A stretch of DNA of 64,000 bases from Sphingomonas aquatilis (GCF_014196115.1 NZ_JACIDB010000003.1:1-64000), one strand, 5' to 3'; positions 25,013 through 34,903 are shown, numbered from the stretch's first letter. Numbers and translations are program-made. Notes: generated from the letters alone by a model not told the origin.

Positions 25013-26443
25013 TCACGCGAAAAATCGCGGCCAGTCCGCCGATCCAGCGGCCGTCGCGGCGGCGGCGATCTCTGTGCGCACCTCGGTGTCGGCAGCGATG
25101 GCGGACGGCACGAGGTGGCCGGCCGCGATCAGCGCGTCGACCACCGCCGCCACGTCCTGTTCCCGCGCGATCGACAGCAGCGTGTCGGCGGCCGGATCGA
25201 CGATCGTCGTGTCCGTGCGTGCGCGCGCCATCAGGAATGCGACCCAACCGCCGAGCGCGCGGACCACATGGGCCGGCATGCGCCCCGCTTGCCGGTTGGC
25301 GACCAATGTGTCGCCAAGGCGATAGGGCAGCTTCTGCGAACCGTCCTGCGCGATCTGGTCTAGCCGGTGGACGATCGCGGGATTGCGGAACCGCGTCAGG
25401 ATCGCCGCCGCATAGGCGTCGAGGTCGAAGCCCGGCACCGGGGTCAGCATTGGCGCGATATCCTGCTGGATCATCGCGGCGACGAATGCGGCAAGCGGGC
25501 CGTCCGCCATCGCTTCGGCCACGCTCATCGCGCCGCGCAGCAGGCCGATATAGGCGAGGGTCGAATGCGCGCCGTTAAGGATACGCAGCTTGGCCCGCTC
25601 ATAGCTGGCGACATCCTGCGTCAGCGTCGCACCCACGCTGCCCAAGGCCGTGATGGCGTCCGCCCCGACGTCCTCGATCACCCATTGGACGAACGCCTCG
25701 CGCTGGACGGGGGCGTCGTCGTCCAAGCCGATCGCGTTGGCCACGTCGGTCAGCAACGTCGCATCGCTTGCCGGCGTGATCGAATCGACCATCGTGGAGG
25801 GGACGCGCACCGTCTCGGCGATCCATGCTGCCAGGTCCGCATCGCGGGCGGCGGCGAAGGCGACGAGCGCGGCGTGCAGCTTGCGCCCGTTGCTCGCCAG
25901 ATTGTCGCACGGCATCGCCACGACCGGAGCGACGCCGGCAGCCCGGCGCGCGGCGAGCCCCGCCACCAGCCAGCCGACGATGCTGCGCGGCGGCTCGCCC
26001 GCCAGATCGTGGACGATATCGGCGTGGGTCATGTCCAGCGTGCCGTCGGCCTGCAGGCAATACCCCTTTTCAGTCACCGTCATCGTCACCAGCCGGACGT
26101 CGGGGTCGGCCAGCAGCGCCGCGACCTCCGCCTGATCGTCGGGCCCCAGGAAGCGTTTGTGCGCCCCGATGATGCGCATGGCCGGTTCGGCATCGCGCAC
26201 CGCGAGCGTATACAGGCCGTCCTGCGCGGCCAAGGCTTCTACCGTGCCGGCGCTGCGCAGCGACACGGCTGCGATGCCCCAATCGGGGTCGCGTGCCAGC
26301 AGATCGTCGATATAGGTCGCCTGATGCGCGCGGTGGAAGGCGCCCGGGCCGAAATGAACGATGCCGATCTTGCCCTCCGGTCGCTCGCGCGGCGCCGCGA
26401 TGGCGTCCGGCACCTGGGGCAGGGTGGCGCGGGATAGTCTCAT
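25013..26443 (-). CDS. uxuB: Mannitol-dehydrogenase-family hexuronate reductase (fructuronate/tagaturonate reductase)
   Basis: A 476-residue NAD-dependent oxidoreductase. The N-terminal Rossmann domain opens with IGIVHFGPGAFHRAHQATYIDDLL, followed by TMTVTEKGYCL and MPCDNLASNGRKLHAALVAF, with the C-terminal domain containing KLRILNGAHSTLAYIG and the catalytic lysine region. The family includes UxuB (fructuronate to mannonate) and UxaB (tagaturonate to altronate). Since the gene is coupled by an ATGA overlap to the altronate dehydratase UxaA and no UxuA is present, tagaturonate reduction is the likelier role here, even though the sequence looks UxuB-like. The gene symbol reflects sequence type, not proven substrate. 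Confidence 0.82.
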   Translation of the reverse strand: MRLSRATLPQVPDAIAAPRERPEGKIGIVHFGPGAFHRAHQATYIDDLLARDPDWGIAAVSLRSAGTVEALAAQDGLYTLAVRDAEPAMRIIGAHKRFLGPDDQAEVAALLADPDVRLVTMTVTEKGYCLQADGTLDMTHADIVHDLAGEPPRSIVGWLVAGLAARRAAGVAPVVAMPCDNLASNGRKLHAALVAFAAARDADLAAWIAETVRVPSTMVDSITPASDATLLTDVANAIGLDDDAPVQREAFVQWVIEDVGADAITALGSVGATLTQDVASYERAKLRILNGAHSTLAYIGLLRGAMSVAEAMADGPLAAFVAAMIQQDIAPMLTPVPGFDLDAYAAAILTRFRNPAIVHRLDQIAQDGSQKLPYRLGDTLVANRQAGRMPAHVVRALGGWVAFLMARARTDTTIVDPAADTLLSIAREQDVAAVVDALIAAGHLVPSAIAADTEVRTEIAAAATAAGSADWPRFFA

Positions 26444-27939
26444 AACGTGACGCCTCGTTTCCAGATCGCGATCTCACGCTCGCCATTGCGTTCGGCGGCG
26501 GTGGCCTCACCCGACGCGACCGCGACGATGCGCGCGAGCAAGGCCTCGGATGCGGCGTCGAACCCGGTGTCGAGCACCGCGCCCGCATCGAAATCGACCC
26601 AGCCGGGCTTGCGCGCGGCAAGGTCGCTGTTCGATGCGATCTTGATCGTCGGCACCGGGAAGCCCAGCGGCGTACCGCGCCCGGTGGTGAACAGGATCGC
26701 GGTCGCCCCCGCGGCGGCAAGGGCGGTGGAGGATACCGCATCGTTACCCGGCGCCTCCAGCAAGGTCAGGCCGGTCTGCGTCGCCTCCTCGCCGTAATCG
26801 ATCACCGCGCCCACGCGGGCCCGCCCGGCTTTCTGTACGGCACCGAGCGATTTTTCCTCCAGCGTCGTGATCCCGCCGGCGACGTTGCCGGGGGAGGGGT
26901 TTTCCGACACCGGCTCGCCGTGATCGAGGAAATAGCGTTTGAAACCGTTCACCACGCCGACGATCCGGTCGAACACCTGCGACGCGGCGGCGCGATCCAT
27001 CAGCGTCTGTTCGGCGCCGAAAATCTCGGGAATTTCGGTGAAGACGACGCGCCCGCCCGCCCCGACGACGCGGTCGCTCATCTGCCCGACCAGCGGGTTG
27101 GCCGTCAGGCCCGACAGCCCGTCCGATCCACCGCATTTCACGCCGAGGACGAGATCGCTCAGCGGGCACGGCGAGCGGTCCGCCCGTGCCGCCTCGGCAA
27201 GCGCGACGACCGCAGCGATGCCCTCTTCGACCTCGTCGGCGCTGAGCTGGGCGGTCAGCGTGCGGACCCGGCCGCGATGTGCCGCCGGAACCGCATCGAG
27301 CAACGCCGCGACCTGATTCTCTTCGCAGCCCAGCCCGACGATCAGGACGCCACCGGCATTGGGATGGCTCGCCAGTCCGGCCAGGATCGCGCGGGTGCCG
27401 CCCAGGTCATCGCCCAGCTGCGAACAGCCGTGCGGGTGGGTGAAGGCATGGACGCCATCCACCGCATCGCCGACCTGTGCCGCGGCGCCCGCCGCGATCC
27501 GCTGGGCCGTCCGCGCGACGCAACCGACCGTCGGCAGTACCCAGATCTCGTTGCGCGTCGCGACCCGCCCGTCCGCACGACGATAGCCCATGAAGGTTGG
27601 GGGCTCGGCCTGCGGCAGGGTCGCCGCGGGCGCCGGCGCGTAGCGATAGTCGAGCGTCGCATCGAGCGCGGTCGACAGATTGTGGCTGTGAACGTGCGCG
27701 CCGGGCCGGATGGCGGCGGTGGCATGGCCGATCGGAGAGCCGTATTTGAGGACGGGCGCTCCGATGCCCATCGGCAGCAGCGCGACCTTGTGACCCCGCG
27801 CGATATCGTCGGCGAGCGTGATCGCGCGGCCGATCGCGGCCCCGGCGGCCCCGTCGACCGTCAGCGTGTCGCCGGCGCGTGCATCGTCCAGCATCGTGGC
27901 GACCGTATCGGTCGGCGCCACCTTCCATACCCTCGCCAT
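26440..27939 (-). CDS. uxaA: Altronate dehydratase
   Basis: A 499-residue full-length UxaA: an N-terminal SAF domain (about 1-90, with DTLTVDGAAG and GAPVLKYGSPIGHA), then the catalytic domain with VGCVARTAQRIA, HGCSQLGDDLGGT, GLGCEENQ and KCGGSDGLSGLTANP; the conserved cysteines are candidates for metal binding. It dehydrates D-altronate to 2-keto-3-deoxygluconate. The ATG at 27939 is preceded by GAGAGG; the longer upstream frame would read through the operator at 27963-27976. It is the first gene of a two-gene operon with the reductase and is divergent from the LacI-family regulator, with which it shares the operator. Confidence 0.9.
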   Translation of the reverse strand: MARVWKVAPTDTVATMLDDARAGDTLTVDGAAGAAIGRAITLADDIARGHKVALLPMGIGAPVLKYGSPIGHATAAIRPGAHVHSHNLSTALDATLDYRYAPAPAATLPQAEPPTFMGYRRADGRVATRNEIWVLPTVGCVARTAQRIAAGAAAQVGDAVDGVHAFTHPHGCSQLGDDLGGTRAILAGLASHPNAGGVLIVGLGCEENQVAALLDAVPAAHRGRVRTLTAQLSADEVEEGIAAVVALAEAARADRSPCPLSDLVLGVKCGGSDGLSGLTANPLVGQMSDRVVGAGGRVVFTEIPEIFGAEQTLMDRAAASQVFDRIVGVVNGFKRYFLDHGEPVSENPSPGNVAGGITTLEEKSLGAVQKAGRARVGAVIDYGEEATQTGLTLLEAPGNDAVSSTALAAAGATAILFTTGRGTPLGFPVPTIKIASNSDLAARKPGWVDFDAGAVLDTGFDAASEALLARIVAVASGEATAAERNGEREIAIWKRGVTL

Positions 27940-27962
27940 GCCATCCTCTCGACATTCGTTTC

Positions 27963-27976
27963 GGTAACCGGTGTCA
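27963..27976. promoter_or_regulatory. LacI-type operator, copy 5 (uxaA / lacI-family gene)
   Basis: GGTAACCGGTGTCA on the plus strand is the reverse of the consensus. It lies 23 bases from the uxaA start and 77 bases from the regulator start, so it could control both and give autoregulation. Confidence 0.7.
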
Positions 27977-28052
27977 GATGTGTCCTGTCCGGACGATCTT
28001 TGCAAGGGCGTGGGACTGGCGGGATCGTTTCGCCCGCTTTACACCCGGTGCC

Positions 28053-29081
28053 ATGCAGAAGACCGGCCAGCCGACGATCAACGATGTGGCGCGCGTCGCC
28101 GGCGTATCGAAGAAGACCGTCAGCCGGGTCATCAATCGTTCGCCCTTGCTCAACGAAGAGACGCGCAAACGTGTCGAAGAGGTGATCGCGGATCTCAGCT
28201 ATATCCCGAACCCGCAGGCACGGGCGCTGGCGCTGCGCCGCAATTTCCTGATCGGCCTCGTCCACGACAATCCCAATGCGCAGACGGTGATGAACGTCCA
28301 GCAGGGCATGCTGGAAGCGCTGCACGATACCGAATTCGAAATGGTGGTGCGTCCGCTCGATCGCGGCTCGGCGACGATGCTGGAGGATCTGCGCCACTTC
28401 CTCGAACGCCAGCGCCTGTTCGGCGTCTTGCTGATGCCGCCGATCAGCGAGAATGATTCGGTGGCGAAGCTGTGCGACGATATCGGCTGCCGTTACGTGC
28501 GCATGGGGTCGGCGGTGCTGGATGCGGCCGACCATATGGTCGCCTCCAACGACCGCGAGGCGGTGCAGGGCGCGGTCGCCTATCTGATCGAACAGGGGCA
28601 TCGGCGCATCGGCCTGGTCGCGGGGCCGCACGGCTTCCGCTCGGCGCGCGAGCGGCGGCAGGGCTTCGAGGATGCGCTGGCGGAGGCGGGGATCGCGCTG
28701 CCGCGATCGATGATCGCCGACGGCAATTATACCTTCGATTCGGGGCTGGTCGCGGCGGAGCGGTTGCTCGATGTCGTGCCGCGCCCGACCGCGATCTTCT
28801 CCTCGAACGACGAGATGGCGGCGGGCGTGATCCATGCCGCCCGGCAGCGCGGCCTGGAGATTCCGCGTGACCTGTCGATCATCGGCTTCGACGACACGCC
28901 GATCGCCGCGCATGTCTGGCCACCGCTGACGACGGTGCGCTGGCCGATCGCCTCCATGGCCCGATCGGCGGCACTCAAGCTGATTGCGGGCGGCATGGAG
29001 CAGGAACCGGACGTGGAAGAACCTTCGCTTTTTCTGTCGACGCTGATCCGCCGTGCGTCGGTCGCCGCACCGCGCGAATGA
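28053..29081 (+). CDS. LacI-family regulator of the uronate/pectin locus
   Basis: A 342-residue LacI/GalR-type regulator. The DNA-binding domain spans about 8-60: TINDVARVAGVSKKTVSRVI, then the hinge helix segment YIPNPQARALALRR. The periplasmic-binding-like effector domain includes GLVHDNPNAQTVMNVQQGML, IEQGHRRIGLVAGPHGFRSARERRQGF, PTAIFSSNDEMAAGVIHAA and IPRDLSIIGFDDTPIAAHVWPPLTTVR. The start at 28053 (MQKTG) excludes 58 upstream codons with no domain content. It is divergent from uxaA across an operator of the same type found before the other pathway genes. It is the obvious candidate repressor, probably relieved by a uronate pathway intermediate such as 2-keto-3-deoxygluconate; the effector is inferred. 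Confidence 0.88.
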   Translation: MQKTGQPTINDVARVAGVSKKTVSRVINRSPLLNEETRKRVEEVIADLSYIPNPQARALALRRNFLIGLVHDNPNAQTVMNVQQGMLEALHDTEFEMVVRPLDRGSATMLEDLRHFLERQRLFGVLLMPPISENDSVAKLCDDIGCRYVRMGSAVLDAADHMVASNDREAVQGAVAYLIEQGHRRIGLVAGPHGFRSARERRQGFEDALAEAGIALPRSMIADGNYTFDSGLVAAERLLDVVPRPTAIFSSNDEMAAGVIHAARQRGLEIPRDLSIIGFDDTPIAAHVWPPLTTVRWPIASMARSAALKLIAGGMEQEPDVEEPSLFLSTLIRRASVAAPRE

Positions 29082-29103
29082 GGCTGGGGGTTGCGTCACG
29101 ATT

Positions 29104-29118
29104 TGACACCGGTTACCA
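29104..29118. promoter_or_regulatory. LacI-type operator, copy 6 (uxaC)
   Basis: TGACACCGGTTACCA is an exact consensus copy, 43 bases upstream of the uxaC start. It overlaps a TTGACA (29103-29108) that could be a -35 element, which fits repression. Confidence 0.72.
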
Positions 29119-29160
29119 AGCTGCCAGCCGCCTGACGAAGGGCGCTTCGAGAGGATAGAG

Positions 29161-30609
29161 ATGGCCCGGGCTTTGCGCCTCGACCCCGACCGCCTGTTTC
29201 CGGCTGATCCGACGACACGCAGCATCGCGCGCACGCTCTATGCCGGTGTCGCAGGCCTGCCGATCGTCAGCCCGCACGGCCACACCGATCCGCGCTGGTT
29301 CGCCGAGAATGCGAACTGGACCGACGCGACCTCGCTGTTGCTGGCGCCCGATCATTATCTGTATCGCATGCTCTACAGCCAGGGCATCGCGCTCGACGGG
29401 CTGGCGATTCCGCACAAGGGCGACGTGCCTGCCACCGATCCGCGCGCGGCATGGCGCCTGTTCGCGGACCATTATCACCTGTTCCGCGGGACGCCCTCGC
29501 GCCTGTGGCTCGATCACGTCTTCGCCGAGGTGTTCGGGATCGAGGTGGCGCTGGAGGCGGAGACGGCCGACCTTTATTTCGACGCGATCGGAGAGGCGCT
29601 CGCCACCGAGGCATTTCGGCCGCGCGCGCTCTTCGATCGCTTCCGCATCGATTTTCTGGCGACGACCGAGGGCGCGCAGGACAGCCTTGATGCACATCAC
29701 GCGATCCATGCATCGGGCTGGGGCGGGCGCGTCGTCACCACCTATCGCCCCGATGGCGTGATCGACGTCGAACATGAGGCGTTCGTGCCGGCAATGGCGC
29801 GCTTTGCCGAATTGACCGGCGAGGACGTCTATGGCTGGCGGGGCTATCTCGCCGCCCACCGCAAGCGCCGCACCCACTTCCGGGCGGCGGGCGCGACAGC
29901 GACCGATCACGGCCATCCGACGGCAGCGACCGCCAATCTGACGCCGCAGGAGTGCGAAGCGCTGTTCGCGCGCATCGTCGGCGGCGATTGGACCCCGGCG
30001 GACGCCGAGCTGTTCCGCGCGCAGATGCTGACCGAAATGGCGGCGATGAGCGTCGAGGATGGCATGGTCATGCAGATCCATCCCGGTAGTTTCCGCAACC
30101 ACAATGCCGGTCTGTTCGCCAGTCACGGTCGCGACAAGGGTGCGGACATTCCGACGCGCACCGATTACGTCCGCGCGCTCAAGCCGCTGCTCGACCGGTT
30201 CGGCACCTCGACCGATCTGTCGATCATTCTCTTCACGCTGGACGAGAGCGCCTATGCGCGCGAACTCGCGCCGCTCGCCGGCCATTATCCGTGCCTGAAG
30301 CTGGGCCCGTCCTGGTGGTTCCACGACAGTCCCGAAGGCATGCGCCGCTTCCGCGAGATGACGACCGAGACCGCCGGATTTTATAACACCGTCGGCTTCA
30401 ACGACGACACGCGCGCCTTCCTGTCGATCCCCGCGCGGCACGATGTCGCGCGCCGCGTCGACTGTGCCTTCTTGGCGCGGCTCGTCGCCGAACATCGCAT
30501 CGCGGACTGGGAGGCGGCGGACCTCGCGCAGGAACTGACCGCCGGCCTCGTCCGCCGCGCCTATCGTATCGACCAGAGCACGGCCGCCGCGCGCGGCCCG
30601 AAGGAGTGA
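29161..30609 (+). CDS. uxaC: Glucuronate/galacturonate isomerase
   Basis: A 482-residue member of the uronate isomerase branch of the amidohydrolase superfamily. The N-terminus has the metal-site pair in [20 protein letters not shown], and further landmarks are [67 protein letters not shown] and [29 protein letters not shown]. It converts D-galacturonate to D-tagaturonate and D-glucuronate to D-fructuronate in the cytoplasm. Length matches the family. GAGAGGATAG precedes the ATG. It leads a plus-strand run uxaC-kduI-kduD-kdgK-esterase behind an exact operator copy. Confidence 0.92.
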   Translation: MARALRLDPDRLFPADPTTRSIARTLYAGVAGLPIVSPHGHTDPRWFAENANWTDATSLLLAPDHYLYRMLYSQGIALDGLAIPHKGDVPATDPRAAWRLFADHYHLFRGTPSRLWLDHVFAEVFGIEVALEAETADLYFDAIGEALATEAFRPRALFDRFRIDFLATTEGAQDSLDAHHAIHASGWGGRVVTTYRPDGVIDVEHEAFVPAMARFAELTGEDVYGWRGYLAAHRKRRTHFRAAGATATDHGHPTAATANLTPQECEALFARIVGGDWTPADAELFRAQMLTEMAAMSVEDGMVMQIHPGSFRNHNAGLFASHGRDKGADIPTRTDYVRALKPLLDRFGTSTDLSIILFTLDESAYARELAPLAGHYPCLKLGPSWWFHDSPEGMRRFREMTTETAGFYNTVGFNDDTRAFLSIPARHDVARRVDCAFLARLVAEHRIADWEAADLAQELTAGLVRRAYRIDQSTAAARGPKE

Positions 30610-30611
30610 CC

Positions 30612-31454
30612 ATGTACGACCGGACCTATTACGCGACGCATCCGGACATGATGGAGTGCGTGTCGAACGACGAACTGCGCGATCGGTATCTGATCCAGGG
30701 GCTGTTCCGCGACGGCGAATGCGTGCTGAACTACACGCACGCCGAACGCTTCGTGATCGGCGGCGTCGCGGTGGCGAGCGGCAGCGTCAAGCTGCCCGAC
30801 CAGACCGAGCCGGCGTCGGCGGCGGGCCATCCCTTCCTCGAACGCCGCGAGATGGCGATCGTCAACGTCGGCAAGGTCGACGGCATTGTGACGGTCGATG
30901 GCGAGACGTTCGAGCTCGGCAACAAGGACTGCCTGTACGTCACGATGGGGGCGAAGGACGTCCAGTTTTCGGGTGACGGTGCGCGTTTCTACCTCGCCTC
31001 ATGCCCGGCGCATCAGGCATACACGACGCGGAAACTCGGGATCGCCGACGCCAATGCGCTCGAGCGCGGCAGCCTGGCGGAATCGAACGAGCGCACGATC
31101 TTCCAGCTCGTCATCCCCGGCATCTGCGACAGCGCGCAGCTGGTGATGGGCCTCACCGTCCTGAAGCCGGGCAGCGTGTGGAACACGATGCCGCCGCACA
31201 TCCACGATCGGCGCAGCGAAATCTATTTCTACTTCGAGCTCGACAATCTCGACACCGACCGCGTCATGCACTTCATGGGCGAAGGTGAAGCGACGCGCCA
31301 CATCGTGATGCAGAACGAGGAAGCGGTGATCAGCCCGCCCTGGTCGATCCATATGGGCGCCGGCACCAAGGCCTATGCCTTCATCTGGGCGATGGCGGGC
31401 GAGAACCAGGATTATACCGACATGAACGTGCTGGACATCTGCCAGCTGGCGTAA
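30612..31454 (+). CDS. kduI: 5-keto-4-deoxyuronate isomerase
   Basis: A 280-residue cupin-fold isomerase. The C-terminal metal site is readable as [18 protein letters not shown] with the later histidine in [11 protein letters not shown], and the start [13 protein letters not shown] is typical of KduI. It isomerises 4-deoxy-L-threo-5-hexosulose uronate, produced from unsaturated galacturonate, to 3-deoxy-D-glycero-2,5-hexodiulosonate. AAGGAG (30601-30606) overlaps the end of uxaC and is five bases from the ATG at 30612, so a GTG at 30606 is unlikely to be the start. It is separated from kduD by an inverted-repeat element. Confidence 0.92.
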   Translation: MYDRTYYATHPDMMECVSNDELRDRYLIQGLFRDGECVLNYTHAERFVIGGVAVASGSVKLPDQTEPASAAGHPFLERREMAIVNVGKVDGIVTVDGETFELGNKDCLYVTMGAKDVQFSGDGARFYLASCPAHQAYTTRKLGIADANALERGSLAESNERTIFQLVIPGICDSAQLVMGLTVLKPGSVWNTMPPHIHDRRSEIYFYFELDNLDTDRVMHFMGEGEATRHIVMQNEEAVISPPWSIHMGAGTKAYAFIWAMAGENQDYTDMNVLDICQLA

Positions 31455-31460
31455 GCCGAT

Positions 31461-31591
31461 CCTCCCTCCCCTGACAGGGGAGGGTCGGGGAGGGGTGGCG
31501 TGCTCGCGGTACGGACGGGCGAGCACTGCCGGCCACCGTATCCCCGGACCCCACCCACCCCCGGCCCCTCCCTTCCAGGGAGGGGAGGAGC
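31461..31591. repeat. Palindromic intergenic repeat (REP/MITE-like)
   Basis: Two purine/pyrimidine-rich arms, about 31464-31500 and 31554-31591, are roughly inverted copies (CTCCCTCCCCTGACAGGGG on the left, CCTCCCTTCCAGGGAGGGG on the right) around a 50-base unrelated core. The whole sits between kduI and kduD. Elements of this look are common in sphingomonad genomes as I recall. It could fold in mRNA and affect processing of the transcript between the two genes. Confidence 0.55.
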
Positions 31592-31597
31592 CAAGCA

Positions 31598-32350
31598 ATG
31601 AACCCCTTCGATCTTTCGGGCCGCGTGGCGGTCGTGACCGGCGCGAACACCGGCATCGGGCAGGCGATCGCGATCGCGCTGGCGCAGGCCGGCGCGGACG
31701 TCGCACTCGTTGGCCGCACGCCGGCCGAGGACACGGCGGCCGCGATCCGCGACCTCGGCCGCCGCGCGCTGATCGTGTCGGCGGACCTGTCGAGCATCGA
31801 GCCGGTACAGCGCATCGTCGACGAGACGGTGGCGGGGCTCGGCGGGCTCGACATTCTGGTCAACAATGCCGGCATCATCCGCCGCGCCGATGCGGTCGAC
31901 TTCACCGAAGCGGATTGGGATGCGGTGGTCGACACCAATTTGAAGTCGGTGTTCTTCCTCTGCCAGGCGGCCGGGCGCCACATGATCGCGCAGGGCAGGG
32001 GGCGGATCATCAACATCGCCTCGATGCTGACCTTCCAGGGCGGCATCCGCGTGCCGAGCTATACCGCATCGAAGTCGGGGATCGGTGGCCTCACCAAGCT
32101 GCTCGCCAACGAATGGGCGAAGCATGGGCTGAGCGTGAACGCGATCGCGCCGGGGTACATCGCGACCAACAACACCGCCGCGCTGCAAGCCGACGAAGCG
32201 CGCAACGCCGCGATCCTCGATCGCATCCCGGCGGGACGCTGGGGCGATGCCGCGGACCTTGGCGGCGCGGCGGTGTTCCTCGCCAGTGACGCCGCGGCCT
32301 ATGTCCAGGGCCATATCCTTGCCGTCGACGGCGGGTGGCTGGCGCGATGA
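31598..32350 (+). CDS. kduD: 2-dehydro-3-deoxy-D-gluconate 5-dehydrogenase / 2-deoxy-D-gluconate 3-dehydrogenase
   Basis: A 250-residue classical SDR. The cofactor loop is VVTGANTGIGQAIA (about 12-25), the NNAG motif is LVNNAGIIRRADAVDF and the catalytic Ser-Tyr-Lys is in INIASMLTFQGGIRVPSYTASK. The GGIRVPSYTASKSGI and VNAIAPGYIATNNT segments are characteristic of KduD. It reduces 3-deoxy-D-glycero-2,5-hexodiulosonate to 2-keto-3-deoxygluconate using NADH or NADPH. GGGAGGGGAGGAGCC from the right arm of the repeat supplies its ribosome site. Its TGA overlaps the kdgK ATG (ATGA). Confidence 0.9.
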   Translation: MNPFDLSGRVAVVTGANTGIGQAIAIALAQAGADVALVGRTPAEDTAAAIRDLGRRALIVSADLSSIEPVQRIVDETVAGLGGLDILVNNAGIIRRADAVDFTEADWDAVVDTNLKSVFFLCQAAGRHMIAQGRGRIINIASMLTFQGGIRVPSYTASKSGIGGLTKLLANEWAKHGLSVNAIAPGYIATNNTAALQADEARNAAILDRIPAGRWGDAADLGGAAVFLASDAAAYVQGHILAVDGGWLAR

Positions 32351-33357
32351 GCCGGCTGCTCGCCTTCGGGGAGATCATGCTGCGCCTGTCGCCACCGGGG
32401 CGCGAGCTGCTGATGCAGACGCCGCGGCTCGACGTCTGGGTCGCGGGAGCGGAGGCCAATGTCGCGACGCAGCTCGCGCGGCTGGGGCACGACGTGCGGT
32501 TCGCCAGCCGGGTGCCGGACAACGATCTGGGGCGCGCCGCAATCGCCACCCTGCGCGGCCATGGTGTCGACACGTCCGGCATCGCCTGCGGCGGCGACCG
32601 GATGGGGCTGTATTTCGTCACGTCGGGCGCGGGCCTGCGGGCGACCGAAGTGCTGTACGACCGCGCCGGCTCTGCCTTTGCCGAGGCGTCGGCGACGGAT
32701 TGGGACTGGGACATGCTGCTCGCCGGCGTCACCCGGCTGCATCTGTCCGGCATCACCCCTGCGCTCGGCCCGGTCCCGGCGCAGAGCGCGCTTGCCGCGG
32801 TCGAGGCGGCGTCGGCGCGCGGCATCGCGATTTCGTTCGACGGCAATTGGCGCGGCAAATTGTGGGCGCGCTGGGACGGCGATCCGCGCGCGATCCTGTC
32901 GGGCATCGTCGCGCACGCCGACCTGATGTTCGGCAACCATCGCGACATCGCGCTGCTGCTGGGCCGGGACGATTTTGCGGGCCAGGGCGAAGATCGTCGC
33001 CGGGCTGCAAGCGAGGCCGCCTTTGCCGCCTTCCCGCGCCTGCAGACGATCGCGTCGACCGCGCGCGAGGTCGAGCATGTCGACCTGCACCACCTGTCGG
33101 CGCGGATCGACACGCGCGACGACACGGCGCAGACCGAGACGGTGGTGCTTGCCGGCATCGTGGACCGGATCGGCGGCGGCGACGCCTTTGCCGCCGGCGT
33201 GCTGCACGCGTTGGAAACGGGCGCGGGGATCGCCGACGCCGCACGCACCGGACTGGCGCTCGCCGCGCTCAAACATTCGCTGCCCGGGGACGCCGCGCTG
33301 TTCCGCCAAGCCGATCTCAATGCCTATCTGGCCGGCGGGCTCGATGTCCGGCGCTGA
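32347..33357 (+). CDS. kdgK: 2-keto-3-deoxygluconate kinase
   Basis: A 336-residue PfkB-family sugar kinase. The N-terminal signature is LLAFGEIMLRLSPPG and AGAEANVATQLARLG; the C-terminal ATP/anion-hole motif with the catalytic aspartate is DRIGGGDAFAAGVLHAL (about 277-293). Substrate-lid residues near FASRVPDNDLGRAA match KdgK. It phosphorylates 2-keto-3-deoxygluconate to KDPG, which an aldolase outside this window would split to pyruvate and glyceraldehyde-3-phosphate. The start at 32347 overlaps kduD by four bases, and the downstream esterase starts inside its last codons, so all three are translationally coupled. Confidence 0.9.
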   Translation: MSRLLAFGEIMLRLSPPGRELLMQTPRLDVWVAGAEANVATQLARLGHDVRFASRVPDNDLGRAAIATLRGHGVDTSGIACGGDRMGLYFVTSGAGLRATEVLYDRAGSAFAEASATDWDWDMLLAGVTRLHLSGITPALGPVPAQSALAAVEAASARGIAISFDGNWRGKLWARWDGDPRAILSGIVAHADLMFGNHRDIALLLGRDDFAGQGEDRRRAASEAAFAAFPRLQTIASTAREVEHVDLHHLSARIDTRDDTAQTETVVLAGIVDRIGGGDAFAAGVLHALETGAGIADAARTGLALAALKHSLPGDAALFRQADLNAYLAGGLDVRR

Positions 33358-34903
33358 GGGCTGGACGCGGCGCGCGGCGATCGGCGGGGGCGCCGCTTTG
33401 CTCGCGAGCGCGGCGACCGGGGCCGCGCCGCCGGGCGCGGTTCGCACGCGCGCCGGCAATTTCATCGGCACGCGCGACGGCGGGGTGCGCGCCTTTCGCG
33501 GTATCCGCTATGGCACCGCGCCGCGGTTTCGCGCGCCGGTCGCCTTCGCGGCGCCCGGCCGGACCCTTGCGGCGGACGCCTTCGGGCCCGTCTGTCCGCA
33601 GCGCGGCCCCTATGGTCCGCAGGATGAAGACTGCCTGTACCTCAACATCTGGACGGCGGAGGCCGATCCCCGCGCGCGCAAGCCGGTGATGCTCTACATC
33701 CACGGCGGGGCCTATTCGAACGGCAGCGTCACCGATCCGCTCAACGACGGGCAGGCGCTGGCGGCGCGCGGCGATGTGGTGGTCGTGACCGTCAACCACC
33801 GGCTCAACGCGTTGGGCTATCTCTACCTCGCGCGGTTCGACCCGCGCTTTGCCGATAGCGGCAATGTCGGGCAGCTCGACCTGATCCTGGCACTGCAATG
33901 GGTGCGCGACAATATCGCCGCCTTCGGGGGCGATCCGGGGCGGGTGATGGTCTTCGGCCAGTCGGGTGGCGGCGCGAAGATCGCGACGCTGATGGGCATG
34001 CCCGCCGCGAGCGGCCTGTTCCATCGCGCCGCGACGATGAGCGGCCAGCAGGTGACCGCCTCGGGGCCGCTGCATGCGACCGAGCGCGCCCGCGCCTATC
34101 TGGCCGCGCTGCGCGTGCCCGAACGCGATCTGTCGGCGGTGCTGGCGGTGCCGACGCAGCGGCTGGTGGAGGCGCTCGACACGCGCGATCCTATCCTGGG
34201 CGGCGGGCTCTATTTCGGACCGGTGCTCGACATGCACTGGCTGACCCGCCACCCGTTCTGGCCCGACGCCAATCCGATCGGCAACATCATCCCGATGATG
34301 CTCGGCAACGTCCATGACGAAACGCGCGGCTTCCTGTCGCCCGACTCACCGACGGTACGCGGGCTGAGCTGGGACAATCTCGCCGACCGGATGGCGCCCG
34401 AACTCAAGATCGACATCCTGCCCGAATGGGTCGTCGCGCAATATCGCGCGCACTTCCCGACCTGGTCGCCGACGCAGGTCTTCTACGATGCGACGACCGC
34501 GGGGCGGAGCTGGCGCGGGCAGGTGATCGAGGCGGAGGCGCGGGCGGCGGCGGGGGTGCCCGGGTTCGTGTATCAGGTCGATTTCACCTCGCGGACCGAT
34601 CCGCGTCGCGGTGCTTTCCACACGATGGACATCCCGCTGGTGTTCGGCACGCTGGGGGCGACCGGATCGCAGACGGGGCTGGCCGCCGACGCCCGTGCGG
34701 CGAGTGCGGCGATGCAGGAGCGCTTCGTCACCTTCGCGCGGACCGGCACGCCCAATCGCGCCGGCCTTGCGCCTTGGCCGGCCTATGATTTGAGCCGCCG
34801 CGCGACGTTGATCTTCGATGCCGAATCGCGCGTCGAGACCGATCCCCGCCGCTGGCAGCGCGAGCTGTTCGCGCGCGTACCCTACATCCAGCCCGGCACC
34901 TGA
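33344..34903 (+). CDS. Type-B carboxylesterase, exported
   Basis: A 519-residue carboxylesterase/lipase type B. A Tat-type leader (TRRAAIGGGAALLASAA) is followed by the esterase domain with LNIWT, IHGGAYSNGS (oxyanion hole), nucleophile serine in VFGQSGGGAKIATL, where GESAGG is more usual, and histidine in AFHTMDIPLVFGTLGATG. The start at 33344 lies 14 bases before the kdgK stop. It is the last gene of the uxaC run. A role in removing methyl or acetyl groups from pectin fragments is plausible from context; the fold alone does not fix the substrate. Confidence 0.8.
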   Translation: MSGAEGWTRRAAIGGGAALLASAATGAAPPGAVRTRAGNFIGTRDGGVRAFRGIRYGTAPRFRAPVAFAAPGRTLAADAFGPVCPQRGPYGPQDEDCLYLNIWTAEADPRARKPVMLYIHGGAYSNGSVTDPLNDGQALAARGDVVVVTVNHRLNALGYLYLARFDPRFADSGNVGQLDLILALQWVRDNIAAFGGDPGRVMVFGQSGGGAKIATLMGMPAASGLFHRAATMSGQQVTASGPLHATERARAYLAALRVPERDLSAVLAVPTQRLVEALDTRDPILGGGLYFGPVLDMHWLTRHPFWPDANPIGNIIPMMLGNVHDETRGFLSPDSPTVRGLSWDNLADRMAPELKIDILPEWVVAQYRAHFPTWSPTQVFYDATTAGRSWRGQVIEAEARAAAGVPGFVYQVDFTSRTDPRRGAFHTMDIPLVFGTLGATGSQTGLAADARAASAAMQERFVTFARTGTPNRAGLAPWPAYDLSRRATLIFDAESRVETDPRRWQRELFARVPYIQPGT

